This document shows, in pieces, positions 1 through 7,609 of a stretch of 64,000 nucleotides of DNA. Position 1 is the stretch's first letter; each line of letters opens with the position of its first letter. The notes beneath the pieces were generated by a model that saw only the letters and a program-made list of their open reading frames with translations, did no database searches and had not been told where the DNA came from. The position numbers and the translations under genes were made by a program. The DNA comes from an uncultured Roseobacter sp. (GTDB taxonomy: Bacteria > Pseudomonadota > Alphaproteobacteria > Rhodobacterales > Rhodobacteraceae), in NCBI RefSeq assembly GCF_947488185.1, contig NZ_CANKYM010000003.1, forward strand, positions 570,873-634,872, read 5' to 3'.

Positions 1-96
1 CTGATCGTAAAAAATAAAAGTGTGATTGAATCCAGTAGGTATCGTCAGATAGTAATCGACCTCACTGCTGCCAACATAAATTTTACCATTACTCAT
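1..96 (-). CDS. Hypothetical protein, 5' part only
   Basis: An ATG on the minus strand at 96 opens 32 codons that run off the left edge, starting MSNGKIYVGSSEVDYYLTI. A good ribosome binding site (AAGGAG, 105-110) precedes it. The ATG overlaps the TAA of the upstream gene by one base (TAATG), so the two are probably translationally coupled. The visible part is rich in aromatic and beta-prone residues and matches no family I recognise. Confidence 0.55.
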   Translation of the reverse strand, partial: MSNGKIYVGSSEVDYYLTIPTGFNHTFIFYDQ

Positions 97-605
97 TAGT
101 TTAGCTCCTTAACCCTAAATGTTGCCCAGTAGTTACATGGTTCAAAAATTCTTATTCCGCGTAACTCGTCCGCTTCATCAAACGTAAATTCAATACGAAT
201 CTGGTCTGATGACCTCCCACGGCACAAGAAGCCACTGGGCCAATAGCCACTAGATGAAACAGAGTAGATTAGCTGTTTTTCAAGCTTTTCATCTTTTCGT
301 AAAATTGGATTTACTTTGATATTAAGTTTTGAATTTTGAAGAACACCTTCAATCTCTTCGGGACTGCTTCCAAACTTGAACGTTCCTTTGAGAGCCTCGA
401 ATAGGTCCTGATAGTCGTTGTAGTCAGCTACTAGAAACGATTTTGGATTATATTCCGAGTCCTTTGGGTCAATAACCTTCGTGCTAAGCCTAAGATCAGG
501 CCCAAACCGAAAATCAAGACCTAGCGCTAATAATAGCGGAACAACGATCACTGAAAGAACAAGGTAGCTCAGTGGCTTCTTAGGTATTTTGCTTTTCAAA
601 CTCAT
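96..605 (-). CDS. Membrane-anchored hypothetical protein
   Basis: A 169-residue protein with a basic N-terminus, one hydrophobic segment at about residues 12-30 and a long polar remainder that should lie outside the cytoplasm. Two cysteines in the C-terminal half could form a disulfide. A short Shine-Dalgarno (GAGG) precedes the ATG. It is coupled to the partial gene downstream by TAATG. Base composition is AT-rich compared with the core genome, in line with acquisition. I do not recognise the family. Confidence 0.6.
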   Translation of the reverse strand: MSLKSKIPKKPLSYLVLSVIVVPLLLALGLDFRFGPDLRLSTKVIDPKDSEYNPKSFLVADYNDYQDLFEALKGTFKFGSSPEEIEGVLQNSKLNIKVNPILRKDEKLEKQLIYSVSSSGYWPSGFLCRGRSSDQIRIEFTFDEADELRGIRIFEPCNYWATFRVKELN

Positions 606-624
606 TCGTTAACACCTCGAAATA

Positions 625-837
625 CTAACTAACTATTGCGGCAGAATAATCTGCCACACCCATGGGTGCTTTGAAATCAATACGACTACTAAGTAATTCT
701 TTGTCTGGGGATAACTTTTTTAACTTTCCCAAAAGCGCCATGATCCATCGTTCATTAGCGTTTTCTGATGTGCCGGGCTTCAGAGATGAATTGCGTCTGA
801 TAGTTGAGATAAAGGGCCGCGAGTGAATAAAGCCGCC
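625..837 (-). pseudogene. Open frame directly after the resolvase stop; possible gene remnant
   Basis: The frame of the resolvase stays open past its TAA for 70 more codons, ending at TAG (625-627). The later part looks protein-like (for example NANERWIMALLGKLKKLSPD) and has an internal ATG in a plausible place, giving a 38-residue peptide. It stands just before the next gene on the same strand. It may be the 3' remnant of a gene whose front was replaced when the resolvase arrived, or a short real gene. Evidence is only the open frame and its composition. Confidence 0.3.
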
Positions 838-1434
838 TTACTCGCCGTCGATTGCACTGAGCCAACGGGTCAGCGTGGAGCGGTCCGCGCCGATGCGGCG
901 GGCGGCTTCGGAGATGGAGAGGCCGTTCTGGCGGATGCTTTGATGCGCCAATATTGCCGTTTCGATATTCAGCGCAGGCGGCCTGCCGAGCTTTGTGCCG
1001 CGCCGTTTCGTGGCCTGTAGTCCAGCCAATGTGTTTTCCACGATGAGGTCACGCTGGAACTCCGCAAAGGCGCTGAAAACGTGATAGATCAGCTTGCCGC
1101 CAGGCGTGGTGGTGTTGATGCCCTCACTCAGGCTGCAGAAATGGATGCCATCGTTTCTGAGCCGGACCAATAGATCAGAGAGATGCAGGACAGAGCGGCC
1201 CAGACGATCTAGCTTGAAGACAACAACAGTGTCACCTTCTCGCAGTTCGGAAAGCATCGCATCCAGCCCGCTACGGCTGGCTGTGCTGCCAGAGATGCCG
1301 TGATCCTCGAAAATTCTATCGCATGCCACATCGCTGAGTGCATCGCGCTGCATGCGGAGCTTTTGGTCTTTGGTGGATACGCGGGCATAGCCAATCCGTC
1401 GCCCGGTCGCGTGAATACTCGGCCAAATACTCAT
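838..1434 (-). CDS. Serine recombinase, Tn3 resolvase/invertase type
   Basis: A 198-residue small serine recombinase. The N-terminal catalytic domain starts with IGYARVSTKDQ, with the nucleophile expected at Ser20. It continues with the conserved KLDRLGRS and with FAEFQRDLI, followed by the EN-x-GL-x-A-x-RG-x-LGRP linker region. The last 50 residues form a helix-turn-helix (SISEAARRIGADRSTLTRWL). The length is normal for the resolvase/DNA-invertase family. No transposase accompanies it in the window, so it may be an element resolvase or a Tn3-family leftover. The 164 bases upstream, with several short dyads, are a possible res site, unproven. Confidence 0.9.
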   Translation of the reverse strand: MSIWPSIHATGRRIGYARVSTKDQKLRMQRDALSDVACDRIFEDHGISGSTASRSGLDAMLSELREGDTVVVFKLDRLGRSVLHLSDLLVRLRNDGIHFCSLSEGINTTTPGGKLIYHVFSAFAEFQRDLIVENTLAGLQATKRRGTKLGRPPALNIETAILAHQSIRQNGLSISEAARRIGADRSTLTRWLSAIDGE

Positions 1435-1598
1435 GAGCTGGGCCTCCGGTGCTGCTCAAAAACGAACCTTTCTGAGCAAGACCGCTGTCGCACCGCTTTG
1501 ACCCGTTTTGCCGATGCGATGCGCCGCAAATCGCGGCTTTCCGTGTATACGCCCATATTTCCTCCTGTTAAAGTGCGGGTGATCAAAAACCTTCGTTT

Positions 1599-1943
1599 AT
1601 GATCAATGTATTAAAGGCATCCGGCAAAGCGTTTCTGGCGGTTTGCCTAGTCTGTCCACAGCAATCTTTTGCCGATGGGTTCACCAGCGCGGATGTACTG
1701 GAATGGAGCGCAGACAAGCAGGACGGTTACTTTCAGGCCTCTGTCACCATGATCGGGATTGTCGCAACGCAAACGGGTGAGCATGGCCATATTGCGGAAT
1801 GCATTGATGCGTGGTTTGGCGGCGGCGACGCCAGCCAACCGCAGCGATCTGCCCGAATTTTAGAAGTGATGCGCGGATTGCCGGACTTTCACCCTCAAGC
1901 CGTCATCCTGGCCGTGATTGAGAAGGAGTGCGGGGATTTCTGA
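1599..1943 (+). CDS. Small exported hypothetical protein
   Basis: 114 residues with a signal peptide (basic start, hydrophobic core, cleavage after about residue 25, SFA-DG). The mature part is about 90 residues and keeps two cysteines (IAEC and KEC near the end), suggesting one disulfide. It ends a few bases from the convergent gene at 1949. No good ribosome binding site is visible before the ATG. The size and two-cysteine pattern recall small periplasmic Rap1a-like proteins, but similarity is too weak to name the family. Confidence 0.55.
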   Translation: MINVLKASGKAFLAVCLVCPQQSFADGFTSADVLEWSADKQDGYFQASVTMIGIVATQTGEHGHIAECIDAWFGGGDASQPQRSARILEVMRGLPDFHPQAVILAVIEKECGDF

Positions 1944-1948
1944 TATGG

Positions 1949-2707
1949 TTAGAGTTTTGGCACGACCAAGTCAGACGTAGCTTCTACGCTGGTCTTAGAG
2001 ACAGTTGGCGCTGAGCGCGTCATTTCCTGTTCAAATCGTTGTTCGGTGCCTTGGGTGATTTCCTCGGCGCGTTTCTTGAAACCGTTCAAGTCATCGGCGC
2101 TTGGCGGCTCGGTTTCATCCGCCATGCCGGATTGCATGCCACCGATCTCGGCCTGGCCAGCGCGCACATCATCGGCCAAATCACTCAGGCGATTGAGCCG
2201 TTCCTTGTCCGCATTGACCGCTTCAAGTGTTGGTTCATCGCCGCGCCAGAGAATTGTGGCTGCAAGTTCCGGGGCCACCAATGTGCCATCCTCTGTGCGG
2301 ATATCGCCGTTTTGATCTTTGAACACCTTGGTTCCATCCGGTAGTTTCGCCGCGCGATCCAACTTGTCGTCAAGCGCAGCATTGGCTTGTTTGATCTCGG
2401 CTTGAACGCGCTGGAGCAAGTCATCCAACTCGCGCTGAGCGTCACTTAGAACCTGAAAGGTTTCCTCGAACAGCGCGGCATAGGCCGGATTGTTTATCAT
2501 CAGGATTTGCAGATTGGTCAGGCCCGCATCTTTGCGGGTGCCGCGTTTGCCGCTGATCTTGTCTTCGCGGATGTCAGCGTTCAGGAACCGTTCAATCCGC
2601 CCGACATCGCGCCCGGCCATCTCATTCTGCAGGTCGTCAAAATCCTGCGCGTGTTTAGTAAATTGCGCTTTCAGGCTGAACGTTTCTAGATCAATATCTC
2701 GTATCAC
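1949..2707 (-). CDS. Coiled-coil hypothetical protein of the island
   Basis: 252 residues, highly charged, with heptad-rich helices around residues 85-130 and again near 175-235. A short beta-type insert lies between them (DGTKVFKDQNGDIRTEDGT). There is no signal peptide and no membrane segment. The start is a GTG, as no in-frame ATG lies upstream. It is divergent from the DUF465/RHH gene and shares a 130-base intergenic region with it. Function unknown; coiled-coil shape and neighbourhood would fit a structural or accessory role in transfer, which is only inference. Confidence 0.65.
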   Translation of the reverse strand: MIRDIDLETFSLKAQFTKHAQDFDDLQNEMAGRDVGRIERFLNADIREDKISGKRGTRKDAGLTNLQILMINNPAYAALFEETFQVLSDAQRELDDLLQRVQAEIKQANAALDDKLDRAAKLPDGTKVFKDQNGDIRTEDGTLVAPELAATILWRGDEPTLEAVNADKERLNRLSDLADDVRAGQAEIGGMQSGMADETEPPSADDLNGFKKRAEEITQGTEQRFEQEMTRSAPTVSKTSVEATSDLVVPKL

Positions 2708-2771
2708 ACTGAATATTATGCATAAAATTGGTTAAGGCGGCGTTAACTGGCCATGTGCAACACCAACTCTT

Positions 2772-2808
2772 TTGACATTCCTCGCATATCTGCTAACAGA
2801 TGATACCG
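2772..2808 (+). promoter_or_regulatory. Promoter with overlapping near-palindromic operator
   Basis: TTGACA at 2772-2777 is a consensus -35 element. The expected -10 position, about 16 bases on, is covered by CTGCTAACAG (2790-2799), which is nearly self-complementary. The 18-base box TGCTAACAGATGATACCG (2791-2808) recurs with 15 of 18 matches at 3573-3590, on the other side of the gene at 2840. This suggests autorepression by the ribbon-helix-helix protein encoded there. Confidence 0.45.
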
Positions 2809-2839
2809 CGCCGTACTTATACAAGATGGAGGCTAACCG

Positions 2840-3559
2840 ATGAGTGATGACCTAAAGGAGGAAGGTGTTGCAGGCGCGATGCGGGCTGAAGAGCTTCTGA
2901 GACTTAAACTCCGGGTGACGGAACAGGAACACCGTGATCTTGTCGACGCAATTGATAGAATGCGGAACGCTGATGTCCTCACTCTGGGACGCCTGAGGAA
3001 ACAGAAGCTATTTCTCAAAGATCAAATTGCTCAGTTGCAGGATGAACTGGAGCAATACCAGCCAGCGGAATTTGACCCAAATGCGATGGTCGGGTATATT
3101 GGAGGGAATAAAAATAATAAAAATCAAGATGTTGAAGAGAAATTGGATAAGGACGACGGCCAGCTTGTACAAAGATCAGTCAGACTAAGCGAAACGCTTC
3201 TGGAAGCTGTTCAAAATGCTGCGCGCGATGCAGGGCTGTCTCAGCAGGAATGGATGCGCAGACAATTCGCAGCCGGGGCCGCAAAGCAATCACCGCCGCC
3301 AGTAAAAGGCGGATCATCTCCACAGAGTGTAAAGGTTGAGGGTTTGTCCACGTCAGGAAAAGTTCACAAGAAACAAGTGGGCCTTCGTTTGGAAGATAGC
3401 CTTTTTGATGCCGTTGTCGGCGCTGCCGATGAAGCGGGTGTTCCGCGTAATGACTGGCTGCGCGCTGCTGTCGTAAAAGCGATTGAAGAAGGGCTTGATG
3501 TCCGCGCTTTGCTGGAACCGACACCGGGCGAAGATACTGAAAAACCAGAGATTTCCTAG
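2840..3559 (+). CDS. DUF465 (YdcH-like) protein fused to two ribbon-helix-helix-like units
   Basis: 239 residues in three parts. Residues about 18-70 match the DUF465/YdcH helical hairpin (LKLRVTEQEHRDLVDAIDRM, then LGRLRKQKLFLKDQIAQLQ). After an Asn/Lys-rich linker, residues about 112-145 (QRSVRLSETLLEAVQNAARD, WMRRQF) and about 178-218 (KQVGLRLEDSLFDAVVGAAD, WLRAAVVKAI) each look like an Arc/MetJ-type strand-helix-helix. Two units in one chain could make an intramolecular dimer binding DNA. Repeated boxes on both sides of the gene are candidate binding sites. The fusion is unusual, as DUF465 proteins are normally about 60-80 residues. Role as a regulator is inference. Confidence 0.75.
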   Translation: MSDDLKEEGVAGAMRAEELLRLKLRVTEQEHRDLVDAIDRMRNADVLTLGRLRKQKLFLKDQIAQLQDELEQYQPAEFDPNAMVGYIGGNKNNKNQDVEEKLDKDDGQLVQRSVRLSETLLEAVQNAARDAGLSQQEWMRRQFAAGAAKQSPPPVKGGSSPQSVKVEGLSTSGKVHKKQVGLRLEDSLFDAVVGAADEAGVPRNDWLRAAVVKAIEEGLDVRALLEPTPGEDTEKPEIS

Positions 3560-3572
3560 TTTTCACAAGAAA

Positions 3573-3624
3573 TGTTAGCAGATTATACCGTTGATGCCTT
3601 GAAATAGGTATCACGTGTTAACAC
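3573..3624. promoter_or_regulatory. Second operator-like box and a perfect palindrome
   Basis: TGTTAGCAGATTATACCG at 3573-3590 matches the box upstream of the DUF465/RHH gene (2791-2808) at 15 of 18 positions. A perfect 10-base palindrome GTGTTAACAC follows at 3615-3624. Both lie in the 155-base gap before the small membrane protein gene and could let the same regulator control the genes downstream. Binding is inferred from sequence symmetry only. Confidence 0.35.
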
Positions 3625-3715
3625 ATATGCTTCCACGATTGATCTACAAAAGAACCCAATTCCCCGCCGGAAAAAGCGCGAGTCCGGTGACAGGATACCT
3701 ACGTCTTCTGCGCAC

Positions 3716-4027
3716 ATGAAAGGAATGAAATTGAACCAACCACCTGACAATAAAAGAAGGGATGTCGAGCATCTGGCAGGCTTACTATCGGCAGTGCTGA
3801 CCATCTTCGTGATGGCCAATGCAATTGAAGGATACTTTGATGCCGTGCTTGCTTACTTCGAAGCGAGGGTTCCAGTTGAACTGGCCTATATCGCCACGCT
3901 TAGCACTTACGTTCTTGGTGGCGGTATCGCCTACAAGTTCTTCAAGATCGTGCTGACCGCGCTGATCTTGAGCGCCATCACCTTCACAGTTCGTAGCGGG
4001 TCTCCGCTGCCCGTTCTTGGCTTTTGA
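3716..4027 (+). CDS. Small membrane protein next to the VirD4-like gene
   Basis: 103 residues with a polar N-terminus and three hydrophobic stretches (about residues 21-37, 56-72 and 78-92). No signal peptide cleavage site is evident. Two in-frame ATGs exist (3716 and 3725); neither has a convincing ribosome binding site, since AAAGGA directly abuts the second. It is followed by another small membrane protein and the soluble VirD4/TraG-like ATPase on the same strand. A role as a separately coded membrane anchor for that ATPase is speculation. Confidence 0.6.
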   Translation: MKGMKLNQPPDNKRRDVEHLAGLLSAVLTIFVMANAIEGYFDAVLAYFEARVPVELAYIATLSTYVLGGGIAYKFFKIVLTALILSAITFTVRSGSPLPVLGF

Positions 4028-4086
4028 CAATCCTGTCAAAGGTCAATTCCCGCCCATTTCTGGGTCTCAAGCCAAAAGGAGTAAAC

Positions 4087-4311
4087 ATGGCTGAATTTAA
4101 GAAAACAAAAGTCTCGGGACCTTTCAAATCCTTCCTTGAAGGACTTGCTGGTTGCATCGGTGTATTTGCGCTTTTCATGCTTTATGGTGCGTATCTAAAC
4201 GACGCGCTCGCCGTGGGTGTGATGATCACCGCAGGGCTTGGAGCGTTATCAGCTATCCTTTTCAAGATCGCGTCTTTGATCCCCTCGAAGCGGCAATACA
4301 CCGAGAAGTGA
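4087..4311 (+). CDS. Small two-helix membrane protein
   Basis: 74 residues starting MAEFKKTKVSG, with two predicted membrane helices (about residues 19-36 and 42-62) and basic ends. The ATG at 4087 has a clear AGGAG six bases upstream (4077-4081), which decides this start over upstream frames. It lies between the 103-residue membrane protein and the VirD4-like ATPase. No family recognised. Confidence 0.65.
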   Translation: MAEFKKTKVSGPFKSFLEGLAGCIGVFALFMLYGAYLNDALAVGVMITAGLGALSAILFKIASLIPSKRQYTEK

Positions 4312-4365
4312 GAGACTGGCGTCGATTGGACCCGAACCAGCCTCCCACTTTGAGACGATGAAGTC

Positions 4366-4398
4366 CCGGTATGGCAGCAAAGTCTGCCGCCATACCGG
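4366..4398. other. Strong inverted repeat just upstream of the VirD4-like gene
   Basis: CCGGTATGGC at 4366-4375 pairs perfectly with GCCATACCGG at 4389-4398 around a 13-base loop. It is 21 bases before the GTG start of the ATPase gene. No T-run follows, so it is not a typical intrinsic terminator. It could be an attenuator, an mRNA-stabilising hairpin or a protein-binding site. Confidence 0.5.
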
Positions 4399-4419
4399 CC
4401 CAATCTAAGGACAATCCAC

Positions 4420-6051
4420 GTGACATACCAGAGTAGCTCGCCCTATGGCGATGCCCGTTTTGCGCGCCTTGATGAGGTGCAAGATACGGGCTTGCTTAAG
4501 CCCAAAGGCGTTGAATTTGGGCTTGTTGGCGAGAAGCCGATCCATCACAGCAACCGTGCTGGCGTAAAAATTACAGGCGGTGCGGGTTGCGGTAAAACCT
4601 CACAAATCGCAGTGCCCATGATCCTCGGAAGTCCAGCTGAGTCCTTCGTTCTGCTGGATGTGAAGAACGCTGAGCTAAGCCGAATAATCGAAGCGCATTG
4701 CGCGCAGGTTGGTAAGCCACTTTACGTCATTGATCCTTTCGGCGTCGCAGACTTTCCGGCGCTCCGCGTGTCGTTGCTCTCGCACCTTAAGCCAGATTCA
4801 ACCAGCCTTGTGCCGGATAGCCAGCGTTTCATGCTGACGCTTCTGCCGGATTCAAGCGGCGATAACAAATTCTTCGATCAATCGGCGCGCCGCTTTGGCG
4901 ATGCGATTGTGCGCGGCGATGTCCATCTGTCTGGCGGCACATCGTTTATGGCGCTGTTCAATATCGTGGCCGCAATGCGCGCAGATTTTGAAGCTTTTAC
5001 TGCATGGGCTGATCTGGCGACGGAGGCTGGCACGCCGGATTTGCGCGCCACCTTCATGGAAATCAAAGAGACCTACGCCGGATCACCGAAGCTGTTTGAC
5101 AGCATCATGGGCGGCCTGAGCAATGCGCTCTCATTCATGACCGATTCGCATTTGCGGGACACCTTCGTGGATGACAAGGCGGCGGATTTCTCGCTGGAGG
5201 TTATCACAGGCAACAGGCCAGTGATCGTCTCGTTCGTCATCGCCGATGACAAGTTGGAGCCGCTCGCGCCGCTCGTGCGTCAGTTTTTCTCGGCCATTCG
5301 CACAATCAAGCAGCGGAGCCCCCAAGCCCGGTCGGTCAATCTGCTGATTGATGAGGCGGCGCGTCTCGGTCGCTTTGGCGAACTGGCAGAGTTCTTCTCG
5401 ATTGGCCGGGGCTACGGCCTGACGCCATACGTCTTCTATCAGGATGACGGGCAAATCCTGCGCAATCTTGGTTCTACAGGCAAGGCCACGCTTGAGGCCA
5501 ACGCGGCCATCACGCTCGATCTAGGCGGCGGCATCCGAGATTTTGAGACGGCCAAAGCGCGGTCTCTGGCCTTGGGCTTCCAGACCATCGCCGTGGATGA
5601 TCCGCTGATCCAGAAACGTGCCGAGGTGGCCGCTGCCGAAGCATGGCGGAAAGTCATGCTGGAAGGCGGCGACCCATACGAGGCAGGCTTGCAAATGCGC
5701 CGCTACGACTATGAGGCGCAACACAAGACCAAGATGCGCAAGGCCCTGATGGAACCGGATCAGCTTTTGAATCTGGATGAGGGTCGCATGCTGGTCATTG
5801 CGCGGGGGTATCACCTCCATCCCTTTATTGCGGATAAGCGCCCTTACTTTACTCAGCGGCGGTTTGCCGGGCACTACCTGCCGAACCCCAATGAAGAGCG
5901 AGACATGCAGTCCGTCCATGTGCGCACTTTTTTCGGCAAACGCCGTCGCAAGATCATCGAAGAGGCCGCGCCAGAGCGCCTCGCACATCTACCGCAATAT
6001 TCCGGCGGCCTGCCGCTGCGATATGTCGATGGTTTTAAACCAAAATTCTAG
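4420..6051 (+). CDS. VirD4/TraG-like conjugative coupling ATPase, no membrane domain
   Basis: 543 residues. A Walker A motif (GGAGCGKT, about 53-60) and a Walker B (LLIDEAARLGRF, about 308-319) sit in a RecA-like fold typical of type IV coupling proteins, with conserved stretches such as VLLDVKNAEL, YVIDPFG and FYQDDGQILRNLGS. Coupling proteins carry relaxase-bound DNA to a type IV secretion channel. The usual N-terminal membrane helices are missing: the nucleotide-binding domain starts almost at once. Two small membrane proteins lie immediately upstream. The start is GTG at 4420, preceded by AAGGA eight bases away. No relaxase or VirB genes are visible here, so its partners are unknown. Confidence 0.85.
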   Translation: MTYQSSSPYGDARFARLDEVQDTGLLKPKGVEFGLVGEKPIHHSNRAGVKITGGAGCGKTSQIAVPMILGSPAESFVLLDVKNAELSRIIEAHCAQVGKPLYVIDPFGVADFPALRVSLLSHLKPDSTSLVPDSQRFMLTLLPDSSGDNKFFDQSARRFGDAIVRGDVHLSGGTSFMALFNIVAAMRADFEAFTAWADLATEAGTPDLRATFMEIKETYAGSPKLFDSIMGGLSNALSFMTDSHLRDTFVDDKAADFSLEVITGNRPVIVSFVIADDKLEPLAPLVRQFFSAIRTIKQRSPQARSVNLLIDEAARLGRFGELAEFFSIGRGYGLTPYVFYQDDGQILRNLGSTGKATLEANAAITLDLGGGIRDFETAKARSLALGFQTIAVDDPLIQKRAEVAAAEAWRKVMLEGGDPYEAGLQMRRYDYEAQHKTKMRKALMEPDQLLNLDEGRMLVIARGYHLHPFIADKRPYFTQRRFAGHYLPNPNEERDMQSVHVRTFFGKRRRKIIEEAAPERLAHLPQYSGGLPLRYVDGFKPKF

Positions 6052-6069
6052 CCAGGAAAGGAGATCAAA

Positions 6070-6366
6070 ATGGCTGACGAACAGAAAAAGAAAACACCCG
6101 TAGAACGCCTGCGTGATGGCAACATCAAGGCCAGCGTGTGGGAGAACACCCATGAGAAAGGCGCACATCACAGCGTCACTTTCTCCCGGTCCTACCAGGA
6201 TAAGGAGGGGCAGTATCGCGACACGCAAAGCTTTGGGCAAAATGATCTGCTCAAGCTCTCGCGTTTGGCCGAGAAATCCTATGACGCCATCCGCGAGCGC
6301 CGCACCCAAATCCGTCAAACCACGCGGGCACGCGATCAAGATCGTGATCAGGAGCGTGAGCGGTGA
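6070..6366 (+). CDS. Small charged protein common on mobile elements
   Basis: 98 residues, soluble, with a pattern seen in many alphaproteobacterial plasmid proteins: RDGNIKASVWENTHEKG, SVTFSRSYQDKEGQYRDTQS, then LLKLSRLAEKSYDAI. The last 20 residues are a highly charged Arg/Asp/Gln tail. A GGAAAGGAGA ribosome binding site precedes the ATG. It follows the coupling ATPase by 18 bases and overlaps the next gene by one base (TGATG), so the three are probably one operon. The family is conserved, but I know of no proven function. Confidence 0.75.
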   Translation: MADEQKKKTPVERLRDGNIKASVWENTHEKGAHHSVTFSRSYQDKEGQYRDTQSFGQNDLLKLSRLAEKSYDAIRERRTQIRQTTRARDQDRDQERER

Positions 6367-6692
6367 TGGGTATCCGTGATCAATTCAAGGCCGGTGCCGA
6401 GGGGCAAGCGCAAGAGCGTCGCGACGGCAAGGCCGCCCCGCAAGAGCTGTTCGAGAAACGCATCAAGACCCGCGAGATGCTGGATTGGATGGAACGGCGC
6501 AAACCTGATGATCCATCGCTGGAGCTTACGCCGGAAGATGCGGCGTCCCGCGAAAAGGCTGTGCAGGAGAATGCGAGGCTGGCCAGGCGCATGCGATGGC
6601 GCTTTCACAGCCGCTCGCAAAAGGGCCGGGAAGACTTTCGCACGGCCCATGATTTTGGCCGCAAAGGCCGTGATCAGGAACAGGAACGATAG
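6366..6692 (+). CDS. Small charged helical protein
   Basis: 108 residues from the ATG at 6366 (a GTG three bases earlier is possible). Almost entirely helical and very rich in Arg, Lys, Glu and Gln, ending in a basic region (RRMRWRFHSRSQKGRED) that could bind nucleic acid. Its start overlaps the stop of the preceding gene, indicating coupling. No recognised domain. Confidence 0.6.
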   Translation: MGIRDQFKAGAEGQAQERRDGKAAPQELFEKRIKTREMLDWMERRKPDDPSLELTPEDAASREKAVQENARLARRMRWRFHSRSQKGREDFRTAHDFGRKGRDQEQER

Positions 6693-6704
6693 AAGGAAAA
6701 CACT

Positions 6705-6938
6705 ATGCACCACACATGCAAACAGCAGCGCTCCTTGGCGGACTTAGGCCTTGGTCCGGCTACCACGGCCCAGCTTGATGAGCTGGCGCGTCATCATGAC
6801 CGGAGCCTGGATCAAGCCGCCACCATGGCCATCCACATCGCTTATCTCGCGCATCTTGATGACAAGCGAAACGCCGCCATGCGCGCGCTTAACGAGGCCC
6901 TCGGGCGGTCACATATCGACGATGAAATTCCGTTCTGA
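6705..6938 (+). CDS. Small hypothetical protein with ribbon-helix-helix-like features
   Basis: 77 residues. The segment LDELARHHDRSLDQAATMAIHIAYLAHL resembles the two helices of a CopG/Arc-type protein, with a short N-terminal extension and an acidic tail (DDEIPF). AGGAAAAC precedes the ATG. It is the last member of the likely operon 4420-6938. The ribbon-helix-helix suggestion is weak, as the first strand is not obvious. Confidence 0.6.
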   Translation: MHHTCKQQRSLADLGLGPATTAQLDELARHHDRSLDQAATMAIHIAYLAHLDDKRNAAMRALNEALGRSHIDDEIPF

Positions 6939-6953
6939 GGAGGTCGTTTCGCT

Positions 6954-7250
6954 ATGCCCAGTGTTCTGAAAACCCCATATTTTGCGGGTGATATTTGCGA
7001 TAATGCTACCTATGGTGGTAAAATGGTAAGTGATGGTCCGGGCAAAACGCAGGTCCGTAGCGGCTTGCAAAGGAATTTCGCCCAAACTGAGACCAATAAT
7101 CCGGGGCGCAAGGATCGCGCAATGAAGCCGGAAACCATTCAACAGCCATTTTGGCGATCACAACCCAACTCATGCGGCCAGCGGGCCATGACGAGATTTA
7201 TTCTCATGCAAGAATTGGAGATGGAAAGTGATGGACGGCAACAATTTTGA
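6954..7250 (+). CDS. Doubtful ORF in the gap before the recombinase operon
   Basis: 98 codons with a GAGGAGG ten bases before the ATG, but a composition that does not look like a conserved protein, and a 3' end that overlaps the start of the better gene at 7231. The same region (6939-7230) probably holds the promoter for the recombinase operon. Listed because of its ribosome binding site; it may equally be noncoding. Confidence 0.25.
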   Translation: MPSVLKTPYFAGDICDNATYGGKMVSDGPGKTQVRSGLQRNFAQTETNNPGRKDRAMKPETIQQPFWRSQPNSCGQRAMTRFILMQELEMESDGRQQF

Positions 7251-7575
7251 GCGCAGCGATCTGCTGCAGGCCTTTGATACAGCGGCGTCGAAAGACGACG
7301 AAAGGAAGTCTTTAAGCGCTGCTGATGAAGCCGGGTTCATGGAGTTTCTGGATGATCCAGGCCTGAGCGAAGATCAGAAACGACAGGTCATTCAGGCCCT
7401 ATGGCCGATCATCCTGACCTTCGTGGAAATCGGGTTCGGGACGCATCCTGTCCAACTGGCCTGTGGACAACTCACAAAAGACCTTGAAACGGATGCTCAA
7501 ACGGATTCCGATAGAGGAAACGCAAATATTGCCGAACAAACTGACAAAATTACGGACGACCCCGATCATGGCTAA
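7231..7575 (+). CDS. Small acidic protein upstream of the recombinase
   Basis: 114 residues, acidic, without signal or membrane segments. The N-terminal 70 residues are helical (ADEAGFMEFLDDPGLSEDQ, then VIQALWPIILTFVEIGFG); the tail is Asp/Asn/Thr-rich and probably disordered. GGAG lies ten bases before the ATG at 7231. It ends 34 bases before the recombinase and is likely co-transcribed. Proteins of this size often stand next to large serine recombinases in Rhodobacteraceae; function unknown, possibly a directionality or expression factor (inference). Confidence 0.65.
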   Translation: MDGNNFERSDLLQAFDTAASKDDERKSLSAADEAGFMEFLDDPGLSEDQKRQVIQALWPIILTFVEIGFGTHPVQLACGQLTKDLETDAQTDSDRGNANIAEQTDKITDDPDHG

Positions 7576-7609
7576 CTGATCGGTGTCGCTTCCGGGAAAG
7601 GTATCGCTC

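Noticed and set aside
838..1434. Complete Tn3-family transposon
   Set aside because: Only a resolvase is present; no transposase or terminal inverted repeats were found.
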